16,979 nucleotides of DNA from an uncultured Porphyromonadaceae bacterium (GTDB taxonomy: Bacteria > Bacteroidota > Bacteroidia > Bacteroidales > Muribaculaceae), in contig CABQCA010000034.1 in the NCBI GenBank assembly GCA_902462525.1, positions 1 through 16,979 of the forward strand, given 5' to 3'. The position numbers and the translations under genes were made by a program. The notes below the pieces were generated by a model. That model did not search any database. It was given only the letters and a program-made list of their open reading frames with translations, and was not told where the DNA came from. Below, piece by piece: positions 1-8,697 of the stretch. Each line of letters starts with the position of its first letter. Position 1 is the first letter of the stretch.

Positions 1-625
1 CTACTCCGCCCTTCTGCACGGCTTTGCGAAAAGCCGGGAAATAGATTTCGTGCATGGTACGCTCGTCGACATCGCTGCTGGCATGATGGCGGCTCCACTC
101 CTGGTTGTTTGCAGCGAAATGCTTGATAGTAGCCATAACGCCACGGCTCTGTACGCCGTTGATATAGTCAAGTGCCATTTCCGAGGTCAGATAGGGATCC
201 TCACCCATGTACTCATAGTTTCGGCCGCAGAGAGGCGAACGGTAGATGTTGACACTCGGCCCCAGCACGATTCCCACTCCGCGGGCACGGGCATCGTCAG
301 CCAACGATCCGCCATAGAGGCGCGCCATGTCGCGGCTCCACGTCGCGGCAAGAGCTATGCCCGACGGATAGAGTGTGCTGTGCTTGCTATGGTTGCGTAT
401 TCCCTGTGGACCGTCGGCAAGAAGTATGCGGGGTATGCCAAGACGCTCCACCGGCCGGAGTGAGAAAGATGTCTCACCCGAAATATAGTCGATTTTCTCG
501 TCGAGTGTCATTTGCGACACAAGCTCGCGGGCACGCACTTTGTGGGCTTCCGTAATTTCGACAGCTGCCGCTTGAAAGGCAGCCGACAGCACGGCCGCTG
601 CTGTAATGATGCGTATAATTTTCAT
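1..625 (-). CDS. GH3 family beta-glucosidase-like enzyme, 3' end outside window
   Basis: Only the first ~208 codons are in the window. Translating the minus strand from the ATG at 625-623 gives a signal peptide (MKIIRIITAAAVLSAAFQAA) and then the start of a glycoside hydrolase family 3 barrel. Recognisable landmarks are SQMTLDEKIDYISG, LLADGPQGIR, GPSVNIYRSPLCGRNYEY followed by MGEDPYL, and KHFAANNQEWSRHHASS near the edge. GH3 enzymes remove beta-linked sugars, mostly glucose, from non-reducing ends by a retaining mechanism; the nucleophile Asp lies beyond the edge. The NIYRSPLCGRNYEY/KHFAANNQE type differs from the neighbouring GH3, so this is not a recent duplicate. The start codon overlaps the stop of the preceding gene (ATGA at 625-622), which fixes the start and implies coupled translation. 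The signal peptide places it in the periplasm. Exact substrate cannot be read from this part. Confidence 0.93.
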   Translation of the reverse strand, partial: MKIIRIITAAAVLSAAFQAAAVEITEAHKVRARELVSQMTLDEKIDYISGETSFSLRPVERLGIPRILLADGPQGIRNHSKHSTLYPSGIALAATWSRDMARLYGGSLADDARARGVGIVLGPSVNIYRSPLCGRNYEYMGEDPYLTSEMALDYINGVQSRGVMATIKHFAANNQEWSRHHASSDVDERTMHEIYFPAFRKAVQKGGV

Positions 626-3594
626 TTATTGTAGTTTAGCATTAACATTTTGTCTTTTACAATTATACGGAACTCTCCGGGCTCTACGAAGCGGTGCCCC
701 GTGCCGTCGACGAACGAAAGGTCGCGCATGGGGTTGATTTCGAATGTGTATACCACAGTCTCGCCCGGTCTGATGTGCTTTTTCTCAAAATTGCGGAGTT
801 CCCTGACCGGACGGGTGATGGTGCTGGCCGGATCCTGAACAAACCAAAGCACGGTTTCATCGCCTGCAACATTACCGGTGTTTGTCACCGGAATACTTAC
901 CTTTATCTTTTCATTGCCGTTTACATCGGTTTTGGTGGCACTGATCTCACCGTAGCTGTAGGTGGTGTAGCTCAGACCGTGTCCGAAAGGATAAAGCGGT
1001 TCGCTGGTGATGTCCTGATAAAATCCCTGATGATGACGGCCGCTCTGGCGGCGGTTGTAGTAAATCGGAATCTGTCCTGTCGAATAAGGGAAGGTGATGG
1101 CAAGACGGCCCGAGGGGTTTATACGGCCTGAAAGTATGCCGGCAAGGGCGGCTCCGCCATTCACACCGGGCTGCCAGCCTTCGACAATGGCGTTGGCAAG
1201 AGGCTCGAGGCGGTTGAGCTCAAGCGGACGGCCATTGCTCAGTACCAGCACTGTCGGTTTGCCGGCCTTGGCCACTTCCATGGCAAGCTGCTCCTGGATT
1301 GCCGGCAGGGCTATCGACGAGCGCGAGGCGTTCTCGCCGCTCCACTTCAGATTTTCGCCGAGGCACAGCACTACTACATCGGCCCAGGAGGCTGTGTCGA
1401 AAGCTTCTTTGAATCCTGCGGTATCGTTACCGTCGCAGCGGCAGCCCTGGGCATAGCGGATTTCGGCACGGTTACCGAACTCGTCGACGATGCCGTCGTA
1501 CCATGTCACCACATCCTCGGGACGACCGTGACCGAGCCACGAACCGAGCAGATCCCACTCGTTTCTGGCAAGAGGACCGATGACGGCTATCTTCTTCACA
1601 TCTTTCATAGGCAGAGTGAGAGTAGAGTCGTTCTTCAGAAGCACCATCGACTCGGCGGCAAGCTGTCCGGCAATGTCAAGCGATGCAGGACGGAGAAAAC
1701 GGTCAGGCACTGCAGGAGTGTAGGGTTTCTCGAAGAGTCCGAGACGCATTTTCACACGGAGCACACGACGCCCGGCCTCATCGAGCTGCTCAAGACTCAC
1801 CTTTCCTTCTTCCACAAGCGCTGCAAGATTACGGTCGTAGGCATGGCTCATCATGTCCATTTCGAGTCCGGCATTGAAAGCCCGTTCGGCAGCATCTTTC
1901 TTGTCGGCTGCATGACCCTGATTAATGAGTTGTTCGATGGCACCCCAGTCGCTCACAATGAAGCCGTCGTGGCCCCAGCGGTTTTTAAGGATTTCTGTCA
2001 TCGTATAGCGGTTTGCCGAACCGGGAGTGCCGCTTATGTCGTTGAATGAACTCATAAGGGTCTGTGCTCCGGCTTTCACACACATCTCATAAGGTATAAG
2101 ATAGGTATCCCACAGAGTCTGAGGCGACACCTCGGTGTACACGTAGTCGCGTCCGGCCTCCGAGGCTCCGTAGCCCACATAGTGCTTCAGGCAGGCGGCC
2201 ACCGATGTACTGTCGGCAAGGCTTTTGCCCTGATAGCCGCGCACAGAGGCTGCGCCGAAAACGCCATTGACGTAGGGGTCCTCGCCGTAGCCCTCCGCCA
2301 CACGTCCCCAGCGGGGATCGCGCGCCACATCAATCATCGGCGAAAAAGTCCAGTCGACACCCGACTGGCGTGCTTCCTGTGCCGACACCGCGCATGCCTT
2401 GCGTACAAGCGCCGGATTCCATGAACAGGCCTGTGCCAGCGAGATGGGATAGACTGTCCGGAAACCGTGGATAGCGTCATAGCCGAAAATCAGAGGTATA
2501 CCAAGACGCGATTCCTCCATGGCGCGGCGCTGCATGGCATTGCGCAGCTCGGGTACTGTATCGAAATAGATCACCGAACCGGTCTCGGGAGGAAGCACTT
2601 TCACGGCTTCGCCTACGTTGTTGACATTGTTATTGCGGCCCAGAGTGTACTGGTTGAGCTGCATCACCTTCTCTTCAATGGTCATACGTCGCAGCAGATC
2701 GTCGATTCTTATCTCAATGGGTACAGCAGGATCCTTGTAAAGCACTGTTTCGGGTTCGATACCGCTCATATCGCTTACTTCAAACGGGCGGGCGACAGCA
2801 GCATGAGCCGATGCCTTGGCCACTCTGGCAAGGTCGGCGTTCATGCCGGCGGGTGTGTAAGTGTTTTTAGTCACATCGCGGCCGAACAGTTTCTCGTACC
2901 ATGCGCAGGCGGCTGTAAAGCGTCCTATGCCGAGGTCAAGATGATAGCCGTCGCGGTTCATATGGTCGCCGATAAATGATGTGCGGGCGTTCTGTATCGC
3001 CGTACCGGCCGGTACTATCGTCTTTATTTTAGCCATTTTTGCAGCACGCCGGTTAGCGTCGGCAATAGCATTGTACATCTTCATCTGGTCCTTGCCATAG
3101 TCCTTGAAACTGCCGTGCTTCGAATCGGCGGAATAAGCCCATGTCTGGTGCAGGATAGGGCTGGCCTTCTCCGGACCGTTTTTTCGCACGTAGGCAAGCA
3201 GTTCCGGCATATCTTTTTCATAAGTCTCGAAAAAGCCTGAAAGCCCGCTCACCTGCTGCACCGAAATATAATCCCACGGCTCGTCGGCGAGCGCCTGAGC
3301 CACCGATGTTTTTTTCTTCTCTGTCGTTTTGCCGTCGGCTCCTACCTTGCGGTACACATAGTCGTGTTTGTCGGCCCTGATGTTGCCCACATGGCGTTCG
3401 AGCGAACACCCTCCGATAAAGAGATTGCCGATAATGGCTGTGTCGCCTTCGGAGGCGGCAAGTTCGTGGAGGTAATTCTCGACGGCGTCACGCGAGAAGC
3501 TGTTGCCAACAGCAAGTATGCGCAGTGTCCGCGCCTGAGCCGTAAACAGCAGCGACAGCATCGCGCCGCATACTACAGTCGTTGTCTTTTTCAT
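622..3594 (-). CDS. SGNH-type (DUF4886-like) esterase domain fused to GH3 beta-glucosidase
   Basis: A 990-residue secreted protein with two catalytic parts. After a signal peptide (~1-22), residues ~24-240 resemble DUF4886/SGNH hydrolases: RILAVGNSFSRDAVENYL with a candidate nucleophile Ser32, a GGCS turn at 61-64, and DGYH at 215-218, which fits the C-terminal Asp-x-x-His block. Residues ~290-880 form a BglX-like GH3 enzyme: FGYDAIHG (370-377), DPRWGRVAEGYGEDPY (426-441), KHYVGYGAS (470-478), GFIVSDWGA with likely nucleophile Asp549, and SGENASRSS with likely acid/base Glu754. A fibronectin III-like domain closes the protein (~885-985). The inferred role is deacylation plus release of beta-glucose from one substrate in the periplasm. 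An ordinary BglX-type GH3 is about 750 residues, so the extra ~270 at the N-terminus is a genuine addition. It overlaps both neighbours by ATGA. The GH3 call is firm; the esterase activity is inferred from motifs. Confidence 0.93.
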   Translation of the reverse strand: MKKTTTVVCGAMLSLLFTAQARTLRILAVGNSFSRDAVENYLHELAASEGDTAIIGNLFIGGCSLERHVGNIRADKHDYVYRKVGADGKTTEKKKTSVAQALADEPWDYISVQQVSGLSGFFETYEKDMPELLAYVRKNGPEKASPILHQTWAYSADSKHGSFKDYGKDQMKMYNAIADANRRAAKMAKIKTIVPAGTAIQNARTSFIGDHMNRDGYHLDLGIGRFTAACAWYEKLFGRDVTKNTYTPAGMNADLARVAKASAHAAVARPFEVSDMSGIEPETVLYKDPAVPIEIRIDDLLRRMTIEEKVMQLNQYTLGRNNNVNNVGEAVKVLPPETGSVIYFDTVPELRNAMQRRAMEESRLGIPLIFGYDAIHGFRTVYPISLAQACSWNPALVRKACAVSAQEARQSGVDWTFSPMIDVARDPRWGRVAEGYGEDPYVNGVFGAASVRGYQGKSLADSTSVAACLKHYVGYGASEAGRDYVYTEVSPQTLWDTYLIPYEMCVKAGAQTLMSSFNDISGTPGSANRYTMTEILKNRWGHDGFIVSDWGAIEQLINQGHAADKKDAAERAFNAGLEMDMMSHAYDRNLAALVEEGKVSLEQLDEAGRRVLRVKMRLGLFEKPYTPAVPDRFLRPASLDIAGQLAAESMVLLKNDSTLTLPMKDVKKIAVIGPLARNEWDLLGSWLGHGRPEDVVTWYDGIVDEFGNRAEIRYAQGCRCDGNDTAGFKEAFDTASWADVVVLCLGENLKWSGENASRSSIALPAIQEQLAMEVAKAGKPTVLVLSNGRPLELNRLEPLANAIVEGWQPGVNGGAALAGILSGRINPSGRLAITFPYSTGQIPIYYNRRQSGRHHQGFYQDITSEPLYPFGHGLSYTTYSYGEISATKTDVNGNEKIKVSIPVTNTGNVAGDETVLWFVQDPASTITRPVRELRNFEKKHIRPGETVVYTFEINPMRDLSFVDGTGHRFVEPGEFRIIVKDKMLMLNYNK

Positions 3595-5369
3595 TTGCCC
3601 TGTCGTTTCTTGTTATAGTAATCGCGCATGATGTACCACGCCTTCTTACGCTGGCCCCGGTCCGACACAAGACCCTTGCGGTTCCAGCCTTCCTGATTCG
3701 TGGGGTGGAAGCGGAAAGGCGAACGGAAGTCGAAAAGCACCCATGGCGATACGCCGGCAAGATTGGGAATATTTTCGAACATACGCAGGTTGTCGCGGTA
3801 GAGACGCGCCTGATATTCCTCGCTCCACGAACTTGTCACATCGGCGCTGCCGTGCTGCCCGTAGAGTGCCTCGCCTCCGAACTCCGATATGATGAGCGGT
3901 TTGTCGGGCGTCACGTCCCACACGGCTTCGGCCGGCGACAGCGGCCAGGGGTGATACCAGCCCATATATTTATTCACGGCCACCACGTCGAGATTGTCGG
4001 TGAATGAGTCATCCATGGTGAACAGCCGGCGGTCCTTGTCGAAGTACACGAGGTCGAAAGCCGCCACATAGAGGCGTGTGGTGTCGATGCCGCGGCCTGT
4101 TTCGAGCAGCGACCTTAGGAAATCGTTTCGCTCGGGAGATGGCTGGGTCTCGTTCGCCACACCCCAGAATCCTACGGCGCAACGGTTTTTGTCGCGGTTT
4201 ATCATTTCGGCGAGCATGGTCTGAGCCTTTGCCCGCGTGCTGTCGTCAGCGAAATCAATGCCCTGCCAGATAGGAATTTCCTGCCAAAGCACAATGCCAA
4301 TTTCTTCAGCCATACGCACAGTATGCTCGTTCTGCGGGTAGTGTGCCAGTCGTATCATGTTCACACCAAGGTCTTTGGCCTCATTGAGCAACATAGTGGC
4401 GTCGGCTTTGGAGAAAGCCCGGCCCATGCGCTGGGGAATTTCCTCATGAAACGACACGCAGCGCATGAACTGTGGTTCGCCATTGATAAATATTTTTGTG
4501 CCGTCGACGGCAATGTTGCGGAAACCGATACGTTCCTCTACTCTGTCGCTGCCGCCGCGCACTGCCACATCATAGAGTACCGGCGCACCGGGGGCCCAGA
4601 GCTTCAGTCCCTTGGCCTTTATTGTACCGCAGGCCACGCCGGCGGCGTCGGTGACACCGCGGAAAGTCTTGCCGATACCGGGAATCTCCACTTCGACAGC
4701 TACATCGGCCTCGGGCTTCGACATCTTGACTTCGACGTTTATCACATTGCTCGACTTTTTGTCGAGCTGAATGAAATAATCGGCGATATAGTTTTCGGGT
4801 ACCGTAACGAGCATCACATCGCGTGTAATTCCGCCGTAGTTCCACCAGTCGAAGGCAAGGGCCGGAATGGCGTCCTTGGTGCGACGGTTATTAACCTCCA
4901 CGACGAGGAAGTTGTCGCCCTTCACGAGATCGTCGGTGACATCGAATTCAAAAGGCGTGAAACCACCCTCGTGCGAGCCTATCAGCTTGCCGTTGAGGTA
5001 CACGCGGCAGCGGTAGCTCACCGCGCCGAAACACAGTATCTCGCGCTCACCGGGCTGCGGTTCGGCGTCGAAATGACGGCCATACCACACAGTGCCTTCG
5101 TAGTATTTGAGTTCGTCGGACTGCGAGTTCCAGTCGCCCGGCACTTCAAGACGCAGACCGCCGTCGAAGGCGTATTCATAGAAATCGGTATTTCCTTGCG
5201 GGGTGCGGTTTTCGTACACTTTCATGCGGCCCCCCTGATCGTAAAGATCCACAATAGCATCCCACCGGCCGTTGAGCAGCTCGCTGTTGCGCCCGTAAAT
5301 ATTTACAAGAGCCGACATCTGCCACACGGCAGAAAGAGCCATAAAAAGGAATATCGCTGTTCGTTTCAT
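3591..5369 (-). CDS. GH2 family beta-glucuronidase-like glycosidase
   Basis: A secreted GH2 enzyme of 592 residues from the preferred start. An in-frame ATG lies four codons upstream (5381), but the ATG at 5369-5367 forms a TGATG junction with the previous stop and begins a clean signal peptide (MKRTAIFLFMALSAVWQMSA). Domains in order: jelly-roll sugar-binding domain (~25-195, including FDWWNYGGITRDV), Ig-like sandwich (~195-290), TIM barrel (~290-590). GFWGVANETQ gives acid/base Glu407 and IISEFGGEA gives nucleophile Glu496. Near the end, GWNRKGLVS carries Asn563-x-Lys565, matching the N-x-K motif with which beta-glucuronidases bind the uronic acid carboxylate; this favours beta-glucuronidase over beta-galactosidase. 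The size, about 600 residues, also fits that subgroup. It would remove terminal glucuronic (or possibly galacturonic) acid in the periplasm. The GH2 assignment is firm, the uronate specificity likely. Confidence 0.9.
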   Translation of the reverse strand: MKRTAIFLFMALSAVWQMSALVNIYGRNSELLNGRWDAIVDLYDQGGRMKVYENRTPQGNTDFYEYAFDGGLRLEVPGDWNSQSDELKYYEGTVWYGRHFDAEPQPGEREILCFGAVSYRCRVYLNGKLIGSHEGGFTPFEFDVTDDLVKGDNFLVVEVNNRRTKDAIPALAFDWWNYGGITRDVMLVTVPENYIADYFIQLDKKSSNVINVEVKMSKPEADVAVEVEIPGIGKTFRGVTDAAGVACGTIKAKGLKLWAPGAPVLYDVAVRGGSDRVEERIGFRNIAVDGTKIFINGEPQFMRCVSFHEEIPQRMGRAFSKADATMLLNEAKDLGVNMIRLAHYPQNEHTVRMAEEIGIVLWQEIPIWQGIDFADDSTRAKAQTMLAEMINRDKNRCAVGFWGVANETQPSPERNDFLRSLLETGRGIDTTRLYVAAFDLVYFDKDRRLFTMDDSFTDNLDVVAVNKYMGWYHPWPLSPAEAVWDVTPDKPLIISEFGGEALYGQHGSADVTSSWSEEYQARLYRDNLRMFENIPNLAGVSPWVLFDFRSPFRFHPTNQEGWNRKGLVSDRGQRKKAWYIMRDYYNKKRQGK

Positions 5370-6652
5370 CACTTGGAGCATTCTTTAAGGAAGTTAATAA
5401 TCCAGTTCCAGGCGTCCCACGACTGCTCGGCATAGGCATAGTGTTCGGCTGTTTCGGCAAGTTTCAGTTCCTTAGGCGCATCTATGACATTGTAAACCGA
5501 ATAGGTTGTTGTCGGAGGACACACCATGTCGTTGTAGCCGAAAACATAATAGCCGGGCACCGCGATATCGCGGGCGAACGACGAAGCGTCGTAGTACGAG
5601 AGTGTATTCAGAATTTCCGGCGTGTGATACTTGCTGTTTTTCAGCGTATGGGGCCAGCCGCCGGCACGTCCGGCAGAGTAACCGGCCATATCGCTCATCG
5701 CCGGGTACATCGACACGAGTGCGTCGACACGCTTGTCGAGGCCGGCTACAATTACCGACAATCCTCCGCCCTGACTGCCGCCGAAAGTAGCAAGGCAACC
5801 GTTGAACTGCGGAAGCTGCTCGATAAAATCGATGGCGCGCACGCAGCCGGTGATTACATTTTTATAGTAGAAACGGTCGCGGTCGTCCATGTTGAATGAA
5901 TGGTAGCCTTTCAGAACACCATTGTAAAGCCGGGTATAGACTTCGGCGGGAAGGTCGACCGGAATACCATGGATTCCTATTTCGAGTATCATCACACCGC
6001 GCTCGGTGTGGCCGAGGTCGCCGTTATAGCCGCGCACGCCGGCACCGGGGAACTTGACTATGGCCGGATACTTGCCCGGGGCAGAGGGAACTGTGAGAAC
6101 ACCGTACATGCGCGAACCCCAGCCGTTGTTGGCCCACGATACACGGTAAACATTCACTTTCGGCGTACATTTTTCGGGCACGAGCGTCATCATGGGCTCA
6201 AGATCCCATTTGCGGGCGTCGGCGATGTTCTTTTCCCAAAATTCGCGGAAATCGGCCTGACGGCGTGTCACTGGTTCGAGTTTTTCGGGCGAAAAGCCGA
6301 TGGTTCCAAGACCTTTGTATTCGCGTCCGTCCTGCTTGAGCGTGACGGTGCAGCGCAGGAAGCCAGGAGTCTTCATCGTACCGCCGTCGATGGTGACACT
6401 GCCGTTTTTCAGCCGGGCTGTGCCTTTCTTGAAAGCGGGCATCATGTCGTGGCTCAGTTCGTAGTTTATCTCATTGTCGCCCTGCGGAACATTGCAGCGG
6501 CTGAACTGAACGGTGAATTTCACTTTCCGTCCGGGCTCGGTGTCCCAGTTGCCGTCGGCAGGGTACACCGACAGATGGTAAAGTCGTTCGGCAGGCTGAG
6601 CCCAGCCGAAAAGGGCAATAAGAAGAAATGTGATGATAAGATGGCTTCTCAT
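5369..6652 (-). CDS. CE7-like (AXE1) acetyl esterase, secreted
   Basis: A 427-residue alpha/beta hydrolase with a signal peptide (MRSHLIITFLLIALFGWAQ), a beta-sandwich leader (~22-125) and a catalytic domain (~130-425) like acetyl xylan esterase/cephalosporin-C deacetylase, family CE7. The nucleophile is Ser293 in FGGSQGGG; FGYNDMVCPP gives Asp375 and TAEHYAY gives His404. The 29-residue Asp-His spacing and the GxSQGG motif match CE7. Other family landmarks are RMYGVLTVP, GYHSFNMDDRDRFYYKNV and RAIDFIEQLPQ. Its role would be to remove acetyl groups from sugars so that the exo-glycosidases beside it can act. CE7 enzymes usually have about 320 residues; the extra sandwich domain is common in secreted Bacteroidota versions. 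It starts inside the ATGA overlap with the preceding alpha-galactosidase gene and ends in the TGATG that starts the GH2 gene. The acyl group and the sugar cannot be read from the sequence. Confidence 0.87.
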   Translation of the reverse strand: MRSHLIITFLLIALFGWAQPAERLYHLSVYPADGNWDTEPGRKVKFTVQFSRCNVPQGDNEINYELSHDMMPAFKKGTARLKNGSVTIDGGTMKTPGFLRCTVTLKQDGREYKGLGTIGFSPEKLEPVTRRQADFREFWEKNIADARKWDLEPMMTLVPEKCTPKVNVYRVSWANNGWGSRMYGVLTVPSAPGKYPAIVKFPGAGVRGYNGDLGHTERGVMILEIGIHGIPVDLPAEVYTRLYNGVLKGYHSFNMDDRDRFYYKNVITGCVRAIDFIEQLPQFNGCLATFGGSQGGGLSVIVAGLDKRVDALVSMYPAMSDMAGYSAGRAGGWPHTLKNSKYHTPEILNTLSYYDASSFARDIAVPGYYVFGYNDMVCPPTTTYSVYNVIDAPKELKLAETAEHYAYAEQSWDAWNWIINFLKECSK

Positions 6653-8697
6653 AGTATTTTATATCTGTACATTACAAAATCATTCGGACGGTCGAGACTC
6701 ACGGCAAGAGTGCCGGCACCTCCGGTTTTCACAGTCTGTTTTTTACCGCTGCCCACCACCGGAGTCAGCTGCACTTTCCGACCTGCCGGCAGCCATGTGG
6801 CGACATCGGCCCGAGGACGGTCGTTGTCCTCGCGGAAGAAAAGAAGAAAACCGGTGTTGTCGTCGCATACCGACTGGAAACCTGTCCACGATGTTCCCGA
6901 CGGCTCGTCGCCCACCGGAAGAATGGTGCCGCTGTGAAATTCGTGGGCAATCTCTCTGTAGGCGGCTACCAGAGGCTGTATGCCAAAAGCATCTTCCGGC
7001 AGGTTCGAGGCCTCCATCCAGGCAAGAGGCTGTCCGGCCATCGTCGTTGCGAAAAGATAACTGAAATCATAGGCCGAAGGGGCAAAACGGTCGTCGGGAT
7101 ATTTGTCGGCGTTTCGCCATTTGTTGAGAAACTCTATCTGGAGCCGCTCAGCAGGAACATAGCGCGAGAGCATCCACAGATTGCGGAGCGTGCGGTAAGG
7201 ATAATAATTTCCCCAGTCGGTATATCTGTTTTCGAGAAAGATATTACCGTATTCGTTAAAATAATGGTAGCCGTTGCGACGGCTGGCAGTGGCGTCGAGG
7301 TTGAACATCACCTCGTTGCCGGTATCGGCGAGCACACGGTCGAAGAGGCGGCGGAGATTTTCCTCGCCTTTCTTCGTATTCACTGTAAGTCCGTCGATTT
7401 TGAACATTCTGATACCGTACTCGCGCCACAGGCCCGAGATGACGGCGGCGTCTTTCTCCCAGTCGGCAAAATCGTTCTGAACGCTGGGATTGAACCACAG
7501 GCCAATCTCTATGCCGAGTTCACGGCCGCGGTCCACTATCGGCTTCAGACCGCGGGGATACTTCACCGGATCGGGAGTCCAGTAGCCGGCGTTGGCATAG
7601 ATATCTTTGAACGAGCCGTTTGCAACTGCCGAGTTCGGGCTTTTACCGGCCTGCCATCCGTCGTCGATCTGAAAAAGCGATATTCCCAGACGCGCGGCTT
7701 TCTCAAGTTCGGCAAGGCAGAAGGCCTCGTTCACTTTGGCGTCCTGAGAGCGGTCGCCCCAGGTGTTCATCATCACCATTTCGTCGCGTGCTGGATCGAG
7801 GATGCGGCATTGTTTCTGGTAGGCGCGCAGTGCCTTCAGCGCCGACAGTTCACCGTCGCCGAAAGTGCAGAGCACCGAACTGTAGGTCGGCGTCCATTTA
7901 TCGGGCGTGATGTCGCTGTCGTTCACGCCGGGACCGGTGACGGCGAAAGTGCCGAAGTCGGCGATGAAATCGGAATTCTTGTAGTTGAGCTGCACACCCG
8001 AGCATGGTGCCTCCTTGAGGAAAATTAATCCGCCCCCGTTCTCGCCGTCGGTGACAGTGAGAATATTGCCGCGGTAGCCTGTCTTGCGGTAGCAGAGGAA
8101 GTCGCGGCGGTCAACGAGATTGTCGTTCCAGTCGGTGATATCACGAAATTCCACTGCACTTCCGTGCCAGTGCTTTCCCGGGAGCGACAACCGGTCGAGT
8201 GTCGATGTCACGGGCTTCACCTTCATGTCGGCCGCGTGCTCTATGTTGCTGCGGTCGGCGGCACCGGTCTCTTTCTCGGCGACGCCGCTCATGGTGCCTC
8301 GCAGACGGGTATCGACCGCTATTGCCGGCACACCGTCGTAGAGGCGGTAGATGCGCTCTACCTCAAGGTCGCCCAGGCGGTAAGCCACCGTGGCTTCAAG
8401 ATGGGCGGGGCGTATGCCGTCGGACGACACTTCGGTCACTGTCAGAGTTCCGTCGGACGGTTCGGCACGGTTTACGGCAAAATCGGGAGTCCTGCCGTCG
8501 GACACGAAAACACGTCCCGATGCCTTGTCGGCGACACGGCAGGTTATCAGATGGCCGTTGTTCCAGCTGTAGACGCGCTCTATGCGGTCGTTGCCGAGGC
8601 GCAGGGTATCATTCTCGAGAAGTGCGTAGCTGCCGCCGGCCGCAGCCGAAAGGACTGCGGCCGCCGACAGAAACAGTGTGATATTTCGTAGATTCAT
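6649..8697 (-). CDS. GH36-like (clan GH-D) alpha-galactosidase-type glycosidase
   Basis: A 682-residue secreted protein with a signal peptide (~1-22), an N-terminal beta-supersandwich (~25-290), a TIM barrel (~300-590) and a C-terminal beta-sandwich (~595-682), the usual GH36 architecture. Barrel motifs include NTWGDRS (311-317), LFQIDDGWQ with the Asp345-Asp346 pair that binds galactose in this clan, GIEIGLWFNPS (395-405), and MFKIDG with likely nucleophile Asp435 (the K-x-D motif at the end of a barrel strand). ENRYTDWGNYYPYR holds Asp494, a candidate acid/base. The enzyme would remove alpha-linked galactose from non-reducing ends in the periplasm. Two points depart from well-studied GH36 enzymes: the W-x-x-P-E element reads WFNPS, and the classical S-D-x-T-D acid/base signature is not obvious. 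Specificity could therefore differ, for example alpha-N-acetylgalactosamine or another alpha-sugar. It overlaps both neighbours by four bases. Confidence 0.85.
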   Translation of the reverse strand: MNLRNITLFLSAAAVLSAAAGGSYALLENDTLRLGNDRIERVYSWNNGHLITCRVADKASGRVFVSDGRTPDFAVNRAEPSDGTLTVTEVSSDGIRPAHLEATVAYRLGDLEVERIYRLYDGVPAIAVDTRLRGTMSGVAEKETGAADRSNIEHAADMKVKPVTSTLDRLSLPGKHWHGSAVEFRDITDWNDNLVDRRDFLCYRKTGYRGNILTVTDGENGGGLIFLKEAPCSGVQLNYKNSDFIADFGTFAVTGPGVNDSDITPDKWTPTYSSVLCTFGDGELSALKALRAYQKQCRILDPARDEMVMMNTWGDRSQDAKVNEAFCLAELEKAARLGISLFQIDDGWQAGKSPNSAVANGSFKDIYANAGYWTPDPVKYPRGLKPIVDRGRELGIEIGLWFNPSVQNDFADWEKDAAVISGLWREYGIRMFKIDGLTVNTKKGEENLRRLFDRVLADTGNEVMFNLDATASRRNGYHYFNEYGNIFLENRYTDWGNYYPYRTLRNLWMLSRYVPAERLQIEFLNKWRNADKYPDDRFAPSAYDFSYLFATTMAGQPLAWMEASNLPEDAFGIQPLVAAYREIAHEFHSGTILPVGDEPSGTSWTGFQSVCDDNTGFLLFFREDNDRPRADVATWLPAGRKVQLTPVVGSGKKQTVKTGGAGTLAVSLDRPNDFVMYRYKIL

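Noticed and set aside
5367..5381. Upstream ATG at 5381 as the GH2 start
   Set aside because: It would add MLQV before the signal peptide and give a 13-base overlap; the ATG at 5369 gives a tight TGATG junction and a normal signal peptide.
4323..5435. Long plus-strand open frame (370 codons)
   Set aside because: It lies antisense to the GH2 gene, whose protein has complete family motifs. Its translation is of low complexity and resembles no known family.
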